From Pseudomonas psychrophila (GTDB taxonomy: Bacteria > Pseudomonadota > Gammaproteobacteria > Pseudomonadales > Pseudomonadaceae): a DNA stretch of 64,000 nt. Location: NCBI RefSeq assembly GCF_001043005.1, contig NZ_JYKZ01000003.1:62001-126000 (forward strand). Direction: 5' to 3'. The notes beneath the pieces are model-generated. The model was not told the DNA's origin, searched no databases, and saw only the letters and a program-made list of their open reading frames with translations. Below, one piece after another: positions 18,372 to 25,774 of this stretch; position 1 is the stretch's first letter; every line of letters starts with the position of its first letter. The translations under genes and the position numbers were made by a program.

Positions 18372-19049
18372 TTATGCGCTGTAAAAGTAACCACGGCTGC
18401 GCAGGGCCACAATACGGGGGCTGCCGTCGGGGTGGGGGCCAATCTTCTTGCGCAGGTTGCTGATGTGCATGTCCAGGCTGCGGTCATACAGGGTCAGCTT
18501 GCGGCCCAGGGCTATCTGCGCCAGTTCCTGCTTGTCCAGCGGCTCGCCCGGTTGACGCAGCAAGGCTTCAAGAATCCGGCTTTCAGACACCGTCAGCGTG
18601 ATGTCGCGCTGGTCGATCGTGACCACGCCGCGCATGGGGCTGAAGCACAAATCCCCCAGCTCCATCTGGCTGGATACCGCTGCCGGGTGGCTGCGGCGCA
18701 ATACAGCGCGCAGGCGGGCCGTCAGCTCTCGGGGGTCGCACGGTTTGGCCAGGTAGTCATCGGCGCCCAGTTCGAGCCCCAGAATGCGGTCCAGCGGTTC
18801 GCCACGGGCCGACAGCATCAGCACGGGCAGGTCCGGATGATCGTTGCGCAGTTGTTTGAGTAGCTCAAGACCACTGCCATCTGGAAGCATGACATCCAGT
18901 ACCACGGCATCGGGGCTGGATTCGTTCAACGCCTTGCGGGCGCTTGAACCGTCGTGGCAAGCGCGAACCTGAAAGCCTTCCTGGCTCAGCCAACTGACCA
19001 GAAGCTCACACAGCTCCTCATCATCATCTATCAGTAACAGGTCGCTCAT
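18372..19049 (-). CDS. cpxR: OmpR-family response regulator of the Cpx-type system
   Basis: A 225-residue response regulator: receiver with acidic pocket IDDDEE, phospho-accepting Asp52 in VVLDVMLPDGSG, and the conserved lysine in YLAKPCDPREL, then a winged-helix DNA-binding domain (LTVSESRILEALLRQPGE ... DMHISNLRKKIG ... RGYFYS). It is the partner of the kinase encoded two genes downstream and should bind GTAAA repeats. The gene follows yciB-yciI on the same strand but with a 75-base gap that can hold its own promoter. Confidence 0.9.
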   Translation of the reverse strand: MSDLLLIDDDEELCELLVSWLSQEGFQVRACHDGSSARKALNESSPDAVVLDVMLPDGSGLELLKQLRNDHPDLPVLMLSARGEPLDRILGLELGADDYLAKPCDPRELTARLRAVLRRSHPAAVSSQMELGDLCFSPMRGVVTIDQRDITLTVSESRILEALLRQPGEPLDKQELAQIALGRKLTLYDRSLDMHISNLRKKIGPHPDGSPRIVALRSRGYFYSA

Positions 19050-19124
19050 GACTTACTCGATTTAACCAGTGCCGACGCTGTCTACGTCGGCCACCGGCAA
19101 AGATACCGCAGGCAGGCAGGCAGG

Positions 19125-19424
19125 TTATGGCAGGACTTGCTTGAACGGCTTGACGCTGACATTGGCATACACGCCAGCAGCAATGTACGGGTCGGCATCG
19201 GCCCAGGCCTGAGCGAGGGTCAGAGACTCGAACTCTGCCACGATCAGGCTACCGGTGAAACCGGCTGCGCCCGGATCATTGCTGTCGATGGCCGGGTGCG
19301 GGCCGGCCAGCACCATGCGTCCTTCGGCTTTCAGTTGTTGCAAGCGCTCAAGGTGCGCTGGGCGAGCAGCCAGGCGAGCTTCGAGCGAATTGGCGACGTC
19401 AGTTGCAATGATGGCGTAGAGCAT
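19125..19424 (-). CDS. yciI: YciI-family protein
   Basis: A 99-residue ferredoxin-fold protein beginning [18 protein letters not shown] and containing the family core [20 protein letters not shown] with the conserved histidine and aspartate. Its biochemical role is unsettled. It follows yciB with a single base between stop and start, so the two are translationally coupled, an arrangement also seen in other gammaproteobacteria. A longer frame to 19496 would overlap yciB and is rejected. Confidence 0.88.
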   Translation of the reverse strand: MLYAIIATDVANSLEARLAARPAHLERLQQLKAEGRMVLAGPHPAIDSNDPGAAGFTGSLIVAEFESLTLAQAWADADPYIAAGVYANVSVKPFKQVLP

Positions 19425-19425
19425 G

Positions 19426-20022
19426 TCAGTCCTTGGTCTTGGGGGTGGTTGGATCGGTGTCATGCAGATGGCGCGACAAGTAGATACCTTGGGCAATCAG
19501 GAACAGCACGGTCATGCCCAGGCTGCCGAACACTTTAAAGTCGACCCAGATGCTTTGATAGGTGAACGCAACGAACAGGTTGGCGGCACCGCAGAACAGG
19601 AAAAACGCGATCCAGGCCAGGTTCAGGCGGGCCCAAACGGCGTCCGGAAGGGTCAGTGCGTGGCCCATGATGCGTTTGATCAGCAGCTTGTCACCAATGA
19701 AATGACTGCCGGCAAACGCCAGTGCAAACAGCCAGTTCACCACTGGAGCTTTCCATTTAAGGAAAGTTTCGCTGTGGAAGGCGAGGGTCAGGCTGCCGAA
19801 CACCAGGCAGGCAACCAGGGTCAGCCATTGGCTTTTTTCGAGTTTGCGCTGTTTAAAAAACAGAATCCCGTACACCACCAGCGAACTGGCAATCAACATC
19901 GCCGTAGCGCTGTAGATACCCCCTACCGACAGGCTGTGCCCGCCGATTTCGATGACGCGTGGGTCGGTTTTGTAAACGATGAAAAACAGTAACAGCGGGA
20001 TGAAGTCGATGAATTGTTTCAC
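19426..20022 (-). CDS. yciB: Inner-membrane-spanning protein YciB (septation protein A, IspZ)
   Basis: The 198-residue protein with about five membrane helices starts (V/M)[17 protein letters not shown], the conserved N-terminus of YciB, and has the family [23 protein letters not shown] segment. YciB contributes to envelope integrity and division in enterobacteria. The start is a GTG at 20022; the upstream extension to 20061 is not conserved-looking. It is the first gene of the yciB-yciI unit and diverges from rnm over 84 bases. Confidence 0.9.
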   Translation of the reverse strand: MKQFIDFIPLLLFFIVYKTDPRVIEIGGHSLSVGGIYSATAMLIASSLVVYGILFFKQRKLEKSQWLTLVACLVFGSLTLAFHSETFLKWKAPVVNWLFALAFAGSHFIGDKLLIKRIMGHALTLPDAVWARLNLAWIAFFLFCGAANLFVAFTYQSIWVDFKVFGSLGMTVLFLIAQGIYLSRHLHDTDPTTPKTKD

Positions 20023-20106
20023 AGTGGCAGCCAGAAGCAGGATGTGGCGGCATAATAACAAACATCAATGACAGCGAAAGTGTCAGCTAGAGGTTATTAA
20101 ATCCCC

Positions 20107-20970
20107 GTGGAAATTGACTTGCATTGCCATAGCACAGCTTCCGATGGCGCCCTGGCGCCTGCGGTACTGGTCGCGCGTGCGTTCGAGAAAGGTGTGCGAG
20201 TCCTGGCCCTGACCGATCACGACACACTTGAAGGCCTCGACGAAGCCCGCACAGCGGCGCAGGCGTTGAACATGACCCTGATCAATGGCGTCGAATTGTC
20301 GTGTACTTGGGGCGGTGCCACGATCCATGTGCTTGGCTACGGTTTTGATGTCCATGCCCCGGCGTTGGTCGAGGCCATTGCCAAGCTTCATGAGGGGCGC
20401 TGGCTGCGGGCCGAGGAGATCAGCCGCAAACTGGCGCTTAAGGGCATGCCCGGCGCGCTTGAAGGCGCAAGGGCCATCCAGCAAGGGCTGGGTGACAGCG
20501 GTAATGCTCCGGCCCGCCCGCACTTTGCCGACTTCCTGGTCGAGGCCGGTTACGTCAAGGACCGGGCCGAGGCGTTTCGCAAATGGCTGGGCGCTGGCAA
20601 GTTGGGTGACGTCAAACTGCATTGGCCAACCCTTGAAGACACGGTTGCCACCCTGCGTGCAGCCGGGGCCTGGGTCAGCCTGGCGCACCCGTCGCACTAC
20701 GATTTCACCCGCAGCAAGCGCCGACGTCTGATTGGCGACTATATTCAAGCTGGGGGTCACGCTATTGAAGTGGTCAACGGGTATCAGCCAGCCGATCAGG
20801 TGGGCAGCCTGGCGATCCTTGCGCGTGAGTTCGGTCTGCTGGTCAGTGCCGGCAGTGATTTTCATGGTCCGGGAGGTTGGTCCGAGATAGGCGAATACCG
20901 CCCAGTCCCGGAAGATCTGCCGCCATTGTGGTGTCGATTCAAATATGAACAGCCCACTGCTAACGTCTGA
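20107..20970 (+). CDS. rnm: PHP-domain 5'-3' exoribonuclease, RNase AM (YciV/TrpH)
   Basis: The 287-residue protein opens with EIDLHCHSTASDG and continues with ALTDHDT and AGSDFHGPG, the metal-binding motifs of a PHP phosphoesterase. The E. coli orthologue (YciV, now RNase AM) matures the 5' ends of rRNAs and removes 5' nucleotides from RNA. The start is a GTG. It is the first gene of a compact plus-strand run (rnm, yciO, scpA, scpB), with 13 bases to the yciO start codon chosen here. Confidence 0.88.
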   Translation: MEIDLHCHSTASDGALAPAVLVARAFEKGVRVLALTDHDTLEGLDEARTAAQALNMTLINGVELSCTWGGATIHVLGYGFDVHAPALVEAIAKLHEGRWLRAEEISRKLALKGMPGALEGARAIQQGLGDSGNAPARPHFADFLVEAGYVKDRAEAFRKWLGAGKLGDVKLHWPTLEDTVATLRAAGAWVSLAHPSHYDFTRSKRRRLIGDYIQAGGHAIEVVNGYQPADQVGSLAILAREFGLLVSAGSDFHGPGGWSEIGEYRPVPEDLPPLWCRFKYEQPTANV

Positions 20971-20983
20971 ACAGGTAAACACT

Positions 20984-21616
20984 GTGAGTCAATTTTTCCA
21001 GATTCATCCGGAAAACCCTCAGGCGCGCCTGATCAAGCAGGCCGTCGAGATCATTAAAAAGGGTGGGGTGGTGATTTACCCCACCGATTCGTCCTACGCC
21101 GTGGGTTGCCAGATGGGTGACAAGAGTGCGATCGAGCGGATCAAGCGCCTGCGAAACCTGGACGACAAGCACAACTTCACCCTGATGTGCTGCGACCTTT
21201 CGCAGCTGGGGCTGTTCGCCAAGGTTGATACCGGCACGTTTCGTTTACTCAAGGCCCATACGCCGGGTCCTTACACTTTCATTCTCAACGCCACCCGCGA
21301 AGTACCGCGGCTGCTGCTGCATCCCAAGCGTCGTACCATCGGCCTGCGGGTGCCGAGCCATCCGATTGCGCTGGCACTGCTTGAAGAGCTGGGCGAACCG
21401 CTGATGAGCGTGACGCTGATTCTGCCGGGTGAGAGCGAGCCGATGGAAGACCCGTACGAGATCCGCGATGCCCTCGAAAAACAGGTCGACCTGATTATTG
21501 ATGGCGGTTTTGGCGGCAACAAGGCGTCGACCGTGATCAGCTTGGTAGACAGCGGAGATCCCGAGATTGTCCGGGTAGGTTGCGGCGACCCTGAACCGTT
21601 TATGGTCGAGGCCTGA
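20984..21616 (+). CDS. yciO: Sua5/YciO/YrdC-family protein
   Basis: The 210-residue protein matches YciO: (V/M)SQFFQIHPENPQARLIKQAVEIIKKGGVVIYPTDSSYAVGC with the KxR/SxN-type nucleotide pocket of the Sua5/YrdC fold further on (GPYTFILNATREVP, KRRTIGLRVPSHP). The fold makes threonylcarbamoyl-AMP for the t6A modification of tRNA; YciO itself is a weak or distinct paralogue and cannot be taken as essential TsaC. The GTG start has AGGTA upstream; an ATG at 20945 would overlap rnm. Confidence 0.87.
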   Translation: MSQFFQIHPENPQARLIKQAVEIIKKGGVVIYPTDSSYAVGCQMGDKSAIERIKRLRNLDDKHNFTLMCCDLSQLGLFAKVDTGTFRLLKAHTPGPYTFILNATREVPRLLLHPKRRTIGLRVPSHPIALALLEELGEPLMSVTLILPGESEPMEDPYEIRDALEKQVDLIIDGGFGGNKASTVISLVDSGDPEIVRVGCGDPEPFMVEA

Positions 21617-22443
21617 TGTCTGAAGTTCAAGCCCCTGAGGCGGTAGAGGCCCAGGCCGGTGCCCAGCAAGAACTGTCCCTCGCTATGGTCTATGGCCAGG
21701 CGGTCATCGAAATGCCGCAAGACCTGTACATCCCGCCGGATGCACTGGAGGTGTTTCTTGATGCCTTTGAAGGCCCGCTCGACCTGCTGCTCTACCTGAT
21801 CCGCAAGCAAAACATCGACATCCTCGACATTCCTGTGGCGGAGATCACCCGCCAATACATGGGGTATGTCGAGCTGATGAAAACCGTGCGCCTGGAACTG
21901 GCCGCCGAGTACCTGGTCATGGCCGCCATGCTGGCCGAGATCAAATCCCGGATGCTGCTGCCTCGTTCGGTCGAGATCGAAGAGGACGAAGGCGACCCAC
22001 GCGCCGAACTGATTCGCCGCTTGCAGCAATACGAGCGTTTCAAGGCTGCTGCTGAAGGGATTGAAGGATTGAGCCGGGTAGGGCGCGAGGTCTTCGTGCC
22101 CAAACTCGATGCCCCTGAAGCGCGGGCCCGCAAGCTGGTGCCGGATGTAGCCCTGGAAGAGTTGCTGATGTCCATGGCTGAAGTGCTGCGCCGAACCGAC
22201 ATGTTTGAAAGTCATCAGGTCAGCCGTGAGGCTCTGTCGACCCGCGAACGCATGAGCGATGTCCTCGAGCGCCTCAAGGGCGGTGGCTTTGTGCCGTTTG
22301 TCGAGCTGTTTACCGCCGAAGAAGGCAAGTTGGGCGTGGTGGTGACTTTTATGGCCGTTCTTGAACTGGTCAAGGAGTCGCTGGTCGAGCTGGTGCAAAA
22401 TGAACCCTTCGCGCCGATCCACGTGCGGGCAAGAGCCGAATAA
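21616..22443 (+). CDS. scpA: Segregation and condensation protein A
   Basis: A 275-residue kleisin that bridges SMC heads with ScpB. The family start EVFLDAFEGPLDLLLYLIRKQNIDILDIPVAEITRQYMGYV is clear near residue 45, and the C-terminal winged helix binds the SMC head. The ATG overlaps the yciO stop (TGATG), so translation is coupled. An N-terminal extension of about 40 residues precedes the kleisin core, common in Pseudomonas. Confidence 0.95.
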   Translation: MSEVQAPEAVEAQAGAQQELSLAMVYGQAVIEMPQDLYIPPDALEVFLDAFEGPLDLLLYLIRKQNIDILDIPVAEITRQYMGYVELMKTVRLELAAEYLVMAAMLAEIKSRMLLPRSVEIEEDEGDPRAELIRRLQQYERFKAAAEGIEGLSRVGREVFVPKLDAPEARARKLVPDVALEELLMSMAEVLRRTDMFESHQVSREALSTRERMSDVLERLKGGGFVPFVELFTAEEGKLGVVVTFMAVLELVKESLVELVQNEPFAPIHVRARAE

Positions 22444-22455
22444 AGAGCTGAAACC

Positions 22456-23394
22456 ATGAATTTGACTGAACCCCGCGAGCTGGCCTCCTTGCTTGAGGCC
22501 TTTCTGTTGGCCTCGGGAAAGCCGCAAAGCCTTGAACGCCTGTTTGAACTGTTTGAAGAGGGCGAACGCCCGGAACCGCCCGTATTCAAAAAGGCCCTGG
22601 AACTGCTGCGCAAATCCTGTGACGGCCGCGCGTTTGAGCTCAAGGAAGTTGCCTCAGGCTATCGCCTGCAGATCCGCGAAAAGTACTCGCCGTGGGTCGG
22701 GCGTTTGTGGGAAGAGCGCCCGCAGCGCTACTCGCGAGCCATGCTTGAAACCATGGCGCTGATTGCCTATCGCCAGCCCATTACTCGGGGCGAAATTGAA
22801 GATGTGCGAGGTGTGGCGGTCAACAGCCATATCGTCAAAACCCTGCTTGAGCGCGAATGGATCCGCGTGGTGGGCTATCGCGACGTGCCGGGCAAACCCG
22901 CGATGTTCGCGACCACCAAGGGGTTTCTCGATCACTTCAACCTCAAGAGCCTCGACGAACTGCCGCCGCTGGCGGAGTTGCGTGAGCTGGAACCTGATCC
23001 GATCCTCGATTTCGACGACGCTCCGGTGCCTGCGCATCTTCAGGCCCTGGCCGACGAAAGTGCCGAGCCGGAAGAACCCAAGGATGAAACCAGCTTCCGC
23101 ACCCTGCTGACGGAACTGGACACCATGGAAGAAGGTCTTAAAACCGACTTTGATGACCTGTTGCGTGACGTTGCGCCCGTTGATGTTCCGGAGCCGGAAG
23201 TAGCGGTAGAGGTAGAGGTAGAGGTAGAGGCGCAACCACAACCGCATCAACCCTCTGCCGCCGAACTGGCCCGCGAGCGATTGCGCGCTGCCGTTGCAGC
23301 CCTTGAGCAGCGATCGACCATGAGCGACGAAGAGCTTGAGGCCCAGGCACTGGCTGAAGCCATCGAGCAAGAGCGCCGCGAGCTGGAGGACTGA
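22456..23394 (+). CDS. scpB: Segregation and condensation protein B
   Basis: A 312-residue partner of ScpA. Tandem winged helices occupy residues 1-175, with the family motif ETMALIAYRQPITRGEIEDVRGV. The remaining C-terminal third is acidic and low-complexity, including a Val-Glu repeat encoded by a perfect 6-base tandem repeat and a final helical LEAQALAEAIEQERRELED tail. It is longer than B. subtilis ScpB because of this tail. It follows scpA by 12 bases in one operon. Confidence 0.94.
   Translation: MNLTEPRELASLLEAFLLASGKPQSLERLFELFEEGERPEPPVFKKALELLRKSCDGRAFELKEVASGYRLQIREKYSPWVGRLWEERPQRYSRAMLETMALIAYRQPITRGEIEDVRGVAVNSHIVKTLLEREWIRVVGYRDVPGKPAMFATTKGFLDHFNLKSLDELPPLAELRELEPDPILDFDDAPVPAHLQALADESAEPEEPKDETSFRTLLTELDTMEEGLKTDFDDLLRDVAPVDVPEPEVAVEVEVEVEAQPQPHQPSAAELARERLRAAVAALEQRSTMSDEELEAQALAEAIEQERRELED
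23206..23229 (+). repeat. Tandem hexamer repeat inside scpB
   Basis: Four perfect copies of GTAGAG (preceded by a variant GTAGCG) encode alternating Val-Glu in the acidic ScpB tail. In-frame gain or loss of units would not disrupt the protein. Confidence 0.9.
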
Positions 23395-23402
23395 CACGCT
23401 CT

Positions 23403-23548
23403 TGTAGCAGCTGCCGAAGGAACGAGGCTGCGTTCGGCTGCGAAGCAGTCGTGAATTCAGTGCGTGTGGTTTGTCAGAAACGCCGGATTTTCATTATTAC
23501 GACCGCTTCGCGCCCGAACGCAGCCTCGTTCCTTCGGCAGCTGCTACG
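23403..23548. repeat. Inverted pair of the second palindrome family
   Basis: GTAGCAGCTGCCGAAGGAAC with GAGGCTGCGTTCGG on the left and the inverted copy ending GGCAGCTGCTAC on the right enclose about 70 bases. It fills most of the 188-base gap between scpB and the DUF1289 gene. Confidence 0.85.
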
Positions 23549-23582
23549 GACCTTGGCCAGCTTCTGATTGAGAGGTTTAACC

Positions 23583-23774
23583 ATGACTTCACCCAAAGAC
23601 CCCTGCATAGGCGTCTGCAAATTCACCGATGACATGTGCATCGGTTGCGGTCGCACCAAGCGTGAAATCAAGGCCTGGAAGAAGCTCGACAAGGACGAAA
23701 AGCGTGCGGTGCTGGCCGAGTCGGCTCTGCGTTTGCTGGCATTTGAAGCCACCGGCCGGCGGAAAAAGAAGTAA
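23583..23774 (+). CDS. DUF1289 small cysteine-motif protein
   Basis: A 63-residue protein with the DUF1289 pattern CIGVC-x7-CIGCGRTxxEIxxW, four cysteines probably holding zinc or iron, and a basic RRKKK tail. The function is unknown. The ATG at 23583 has a GAGAGG ribosome site. It lies between scpB and rluB, an arrangement I recognise from other Pseudomonas chromosomes. Confidence 0.87.
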   Translation: MTSPKDPCIGVCKFTDDMCIGCGRTKREIKAWKKLDKDEKRAVLAESALRLLAFEATGRRKKK

Positions 23775-23918
23775 GTCAGCCACTTCGTGGCTAGCCTTTG
23801 ATGCGCAATGGCCAACATCAGCGTATGATTCGCGACCCTCTGGCGCTCGATAGAGCCCCAAGGCCCATTTTTTACACTTCAGGCGTTCGCCTGAATTGAC
23901 ACACCGGGAGGTGCCCAG

Positions 23919-25115
23919 ATGAGTGATCTAGACCCTAAAGACAGCCAGGAAATTGGCCCAGCAGGCGAAAAACTGCAAAAAGTCCTCGCCCGTATTGGCG
24001 TTGGCTCGCGTCGCGACGTAGAGAGTTGGATCAGCCAGGGCCGCATCAAGGTCAATGGCAAAGATGCAACCCTGGGTCTGCGCGTAGACCTGCACGACGC
24101 CATCTCCATCGATGGCAAGGTGATCAAGCGTGAAGAGGCAGCCGAATCGGTTCGCCGCGTGATCATGTACAACAAACCAGACGGCGAAATCTGCACCCGT
24201 GACGACCCTGAAGGCCGTCCGACCGTGTTCGACAAATTGCCGCGTCCAAAAGAAGGCCGCTGGATCAATATCGGTCGTCTGGACATCAACACCACCGGCT
24301 TGCTTATGTTCACCACCGACGGTGAGCTGGCTAACCGCCTGATGCACCCTTCCTACGAGATGGACCGTGAATACGCGGTACGTGTGCGTGGCGAAGTGGA
24401 CGACGAGATGATCGAGCGCCTCAAGGCCGGCGTTGTGCTGGAAGACGGCCCGGCGCGTTTCACCGACATCAAGCAGGCTCCGGGCGGCGAAGGCTTCAAC
24501 CATTGGTACCACTGCGTAGTGATGGAAGGCCGTAACCGTGAAGTACGTCGCTTGTGGGAATCCCAGGGCCTGGTGGTCAGCCGCCTGAAGCGCGTGCGTT
24601 TCGGTCCGGTGTTCCTCAACTCCGACCTGCCGATGGGTCGCTGGCGCGAAATGAGCCAGTTTGAGGTTGATATCCTCAGCGCTGAAGTTGGCCTCACGCC
24701 GGTTGCCATGCCGCAAATGAACGCCAAAAGCAAAGACAAGCTTGAGCGTATGCAACGTAAATCCTCGCGCCCTGTGGCTCGTGGCGATCGTGTTGCCCGC
24801 GTTCTGCGTCCTGCCGAAGGTGCTCCGCTGGCTCCGCGCCCGGCGCGTCAGCCGCACATCGAAGGCGAGCGCCCGGCGCGTCCTGCCCGCGATGAGGCTG
24901 CTCGTCCGGCACGCAAGCCAGCGGGTCGCACTGACCGCGTACCTGCGGGTCGTGGCGCGCCAGTGGCCGAGCGTCCGAGCGAAGTCAACAAGCGTCCAAC
25001 CAAGCCAAGCCGCTCAGGCCCCAAGCTGGTTGAAGATGCACCGTCGGGCAAGCGTCGTGGCGCCCCGGCCGGTTCCGGCCAGCGTCCAGGCTTCGGCCGT
25101 CGCAAGCCGCAGTAA
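23919..25115 (+). CDS. rluB: 23S rRNA pseudouridine synthase RluB
   Basis: The enzyme makes pseudouridine at 23S rRNA position 2605 (E. coli numbering). An S4 RNA-binding domain is at residues 18-65 (EKLQKVLARIGVGSRRDVESWI) and the catalytic domain has the GRLDINTTGLL motif with its catalytic aspartate near residue 127. The final 140 residues are a proline-, arginine- and alanine-rich disordered tail typical of gammaproteobacterial RluB, giving 398 residues. The ATG follows a GGGAGGTG ribosome site, and a strong terminator follows the stop. Confidence 0.94.
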   Translation: MSDLDPKDSQEIGPAGEKLQKVLARIGVGSRRDVESWISQGRIKVNGKDATLGLRVDLHDAISIDGKVIKREEAAESVRRVIMYNKPDGEICTRDDPEGRPTVFDKLPRPKEGRWINIGRLDINTTGLLMFTTDGELANRLMHPSYEMDREYAVRVRGEVDDEMIERLKAGVVLEDGPARFTDIKQAPGGEGFNHWYHCVVMEGRNREVRRLWESQGLVVSRLKRVRFGPVFLNSDLPMGRWREMSQFEVDILSAEVGLTPVAMPQMNAKSKDKLERMQRKSSRPVARGDRVARVLRPAEGAPLAPRPARQPHIEGERPARPARDEAARPARKPAGRTDRVPAGRGAPVAERPSEVNKRPTKPSRSGPKLVEDAPSGKRRGAPAGSGQRPGFGRRKPQ

Positions 25116-25131
25116 GCTTTAAGCGCTGTAC

Positions 25132-25166
25132 AAAAAACGCCAACCCCTCGGGGTTGGCGTTTTTTT
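25132..25166 (+). terminator. rluB terminator
   Basis: AACGCCAACCCC-TCG-GGGTTGGCGTT hairpin with an A run before and seven U residues after; a textbook intrinsic terminator that also works in the reverse direction. Confidence 0.95.
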
Positions 25167-25222
25167 ATGCCTGACGGATTGATGCCATTTTGGTCATGAA
25201 CGGCTGCAGAGATACTTCGACC

Positions 25223-25273
25223 GTGGGAGCGAGCCTGCTCGCGAAGAGCATTCGCGAGCAGGCTCGCTCCCAC
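25223..25273. repeat. Compact inverted REP pair
   Basis: GTGGGAGCGAGCCTGCTCGC and its inverted copy are separated by only a few bases, giving a near-continuous hairpin downstream of the rluB terminator. Confidence 0.9.
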
Positions 25274-25502
25274 AAGGGGCCTTGTACAGGTTGTGCGGTT
25301 GTTTTTTAAGTGGCAATTTTTCGTTACGCCGCGTCAATAAATCCATACGAATTCAGCCACTTACCGACCTTAAACCGCTGAAATCACCTCGCTGTAATGA
25401 AAATCTTCCGAGTTTTATAGATTTAGGACACTTCCTACCGATATGGCGGCTTGTTTCGTCTTGCTATCGGCTGTGTGATGGGATCTTGCCTTCGTGCGGG
25501 TG

Positions 25503-25508
25503 TACAAT
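25503..25508 (+). promoter_or_regulatory. Probable -10 element with GC-rich discriminator
   Basis: TACAAT is followed by GCGCCGCG, the GC-rich discriminator typical of stable-RNA promoters. No good -35 is seen. Transcription would begin near 25515, just before the structured element at 25523. Confidence 0.4.
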
Positions 25509-25522
25509 GCGCCGCGTTTTAA

Positions 25523-25617
25523 CTGTGACTCAATTGCGTACCCGCGCATTTTGCCAAGGCCGTACGCCTTGATAATTCCGCAATGCCACAAGCGTTGCGG
25601 GTTCGATTCCGTCACAG
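25523..25617 (+). ncRNA. Structured tRNA-like element in the aroP leader
   Basis: Ninety-five bases closed by a perfect 7-bp stem, CTGTGAC (25523) with GTCACAG (25611). Inside are three hairpins in order: TGCG/CGCA at 25535-25548; CAAGGC-CGTAC-GCCTTG at about 25555-25571; and a 9-bp stem CCGCAATGC/GCGTTGCGG at 25578-25600. The last segment, GGGTTCGATTCC, is identical to the conserved T-arm loop of tRNAs. The cloverleaf-like order with a long third arm recalls a class II tRNA, but the T stem has mismatches, position 33 of the would-be anticodon loop is C, and no CCA follows. It could be a decayed tRNA, a tRNA mimic, or a riboregulator of aroP; a true tRNA is not claimed. Confidence 0.4.
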
Positions 25618-25638
25618 ATAAAAACAAACAGGTGACGC

Positions 25639-25743
25639 ATGACTCGTGAAACAACCTTGGATTCCTGGCGCCTGCGCTGGGGTTTGATTTGTGTTGTAGA
25701 CCCTTCGATCACTGCCTCTGGTGCTCAAGCTACAACGCACTGA
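25639..25743 (+). CDS. Possible 34-aa leader peptide upstream of aroP
   Basis: An ATG with an AGGTGA ribosome site opens a 34-codon frame, MTRETTLDSWRLRWGLICVV and onward, ending 31 bases before the aroP start. Two tryptophan codons lie close together near codons 10 and 14, which would suit an attenuation-type leader for an aromatic amino-acid transporter. The ribosome site is preceded by AAAAACAAAC, resembling the A-rich Hfq/Crc target of Pseudomonas. Whether it is translated is unknown. Confidence 0.3.
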   Translation: MTRETTLDSWRLRWGLICVVDPSITASGAQATTH

Positions 25744-25774
25744 ATCACATCAAACCTTGTGTGGGACCTTTTCA

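Noticed and set aside
23206..23229. CRISPR-like tandem repeat
   Set aside because: Units are 6 bases, contiguous without spacers, and in frame inside scpB.
25523..25617. Annotation as a functional tRNA
   Set aside because: T stem has mismatches, the would-be anticodon loop lacks U33, and no CCA end is encoded, so it is listed only as a tRNA-like structured element.
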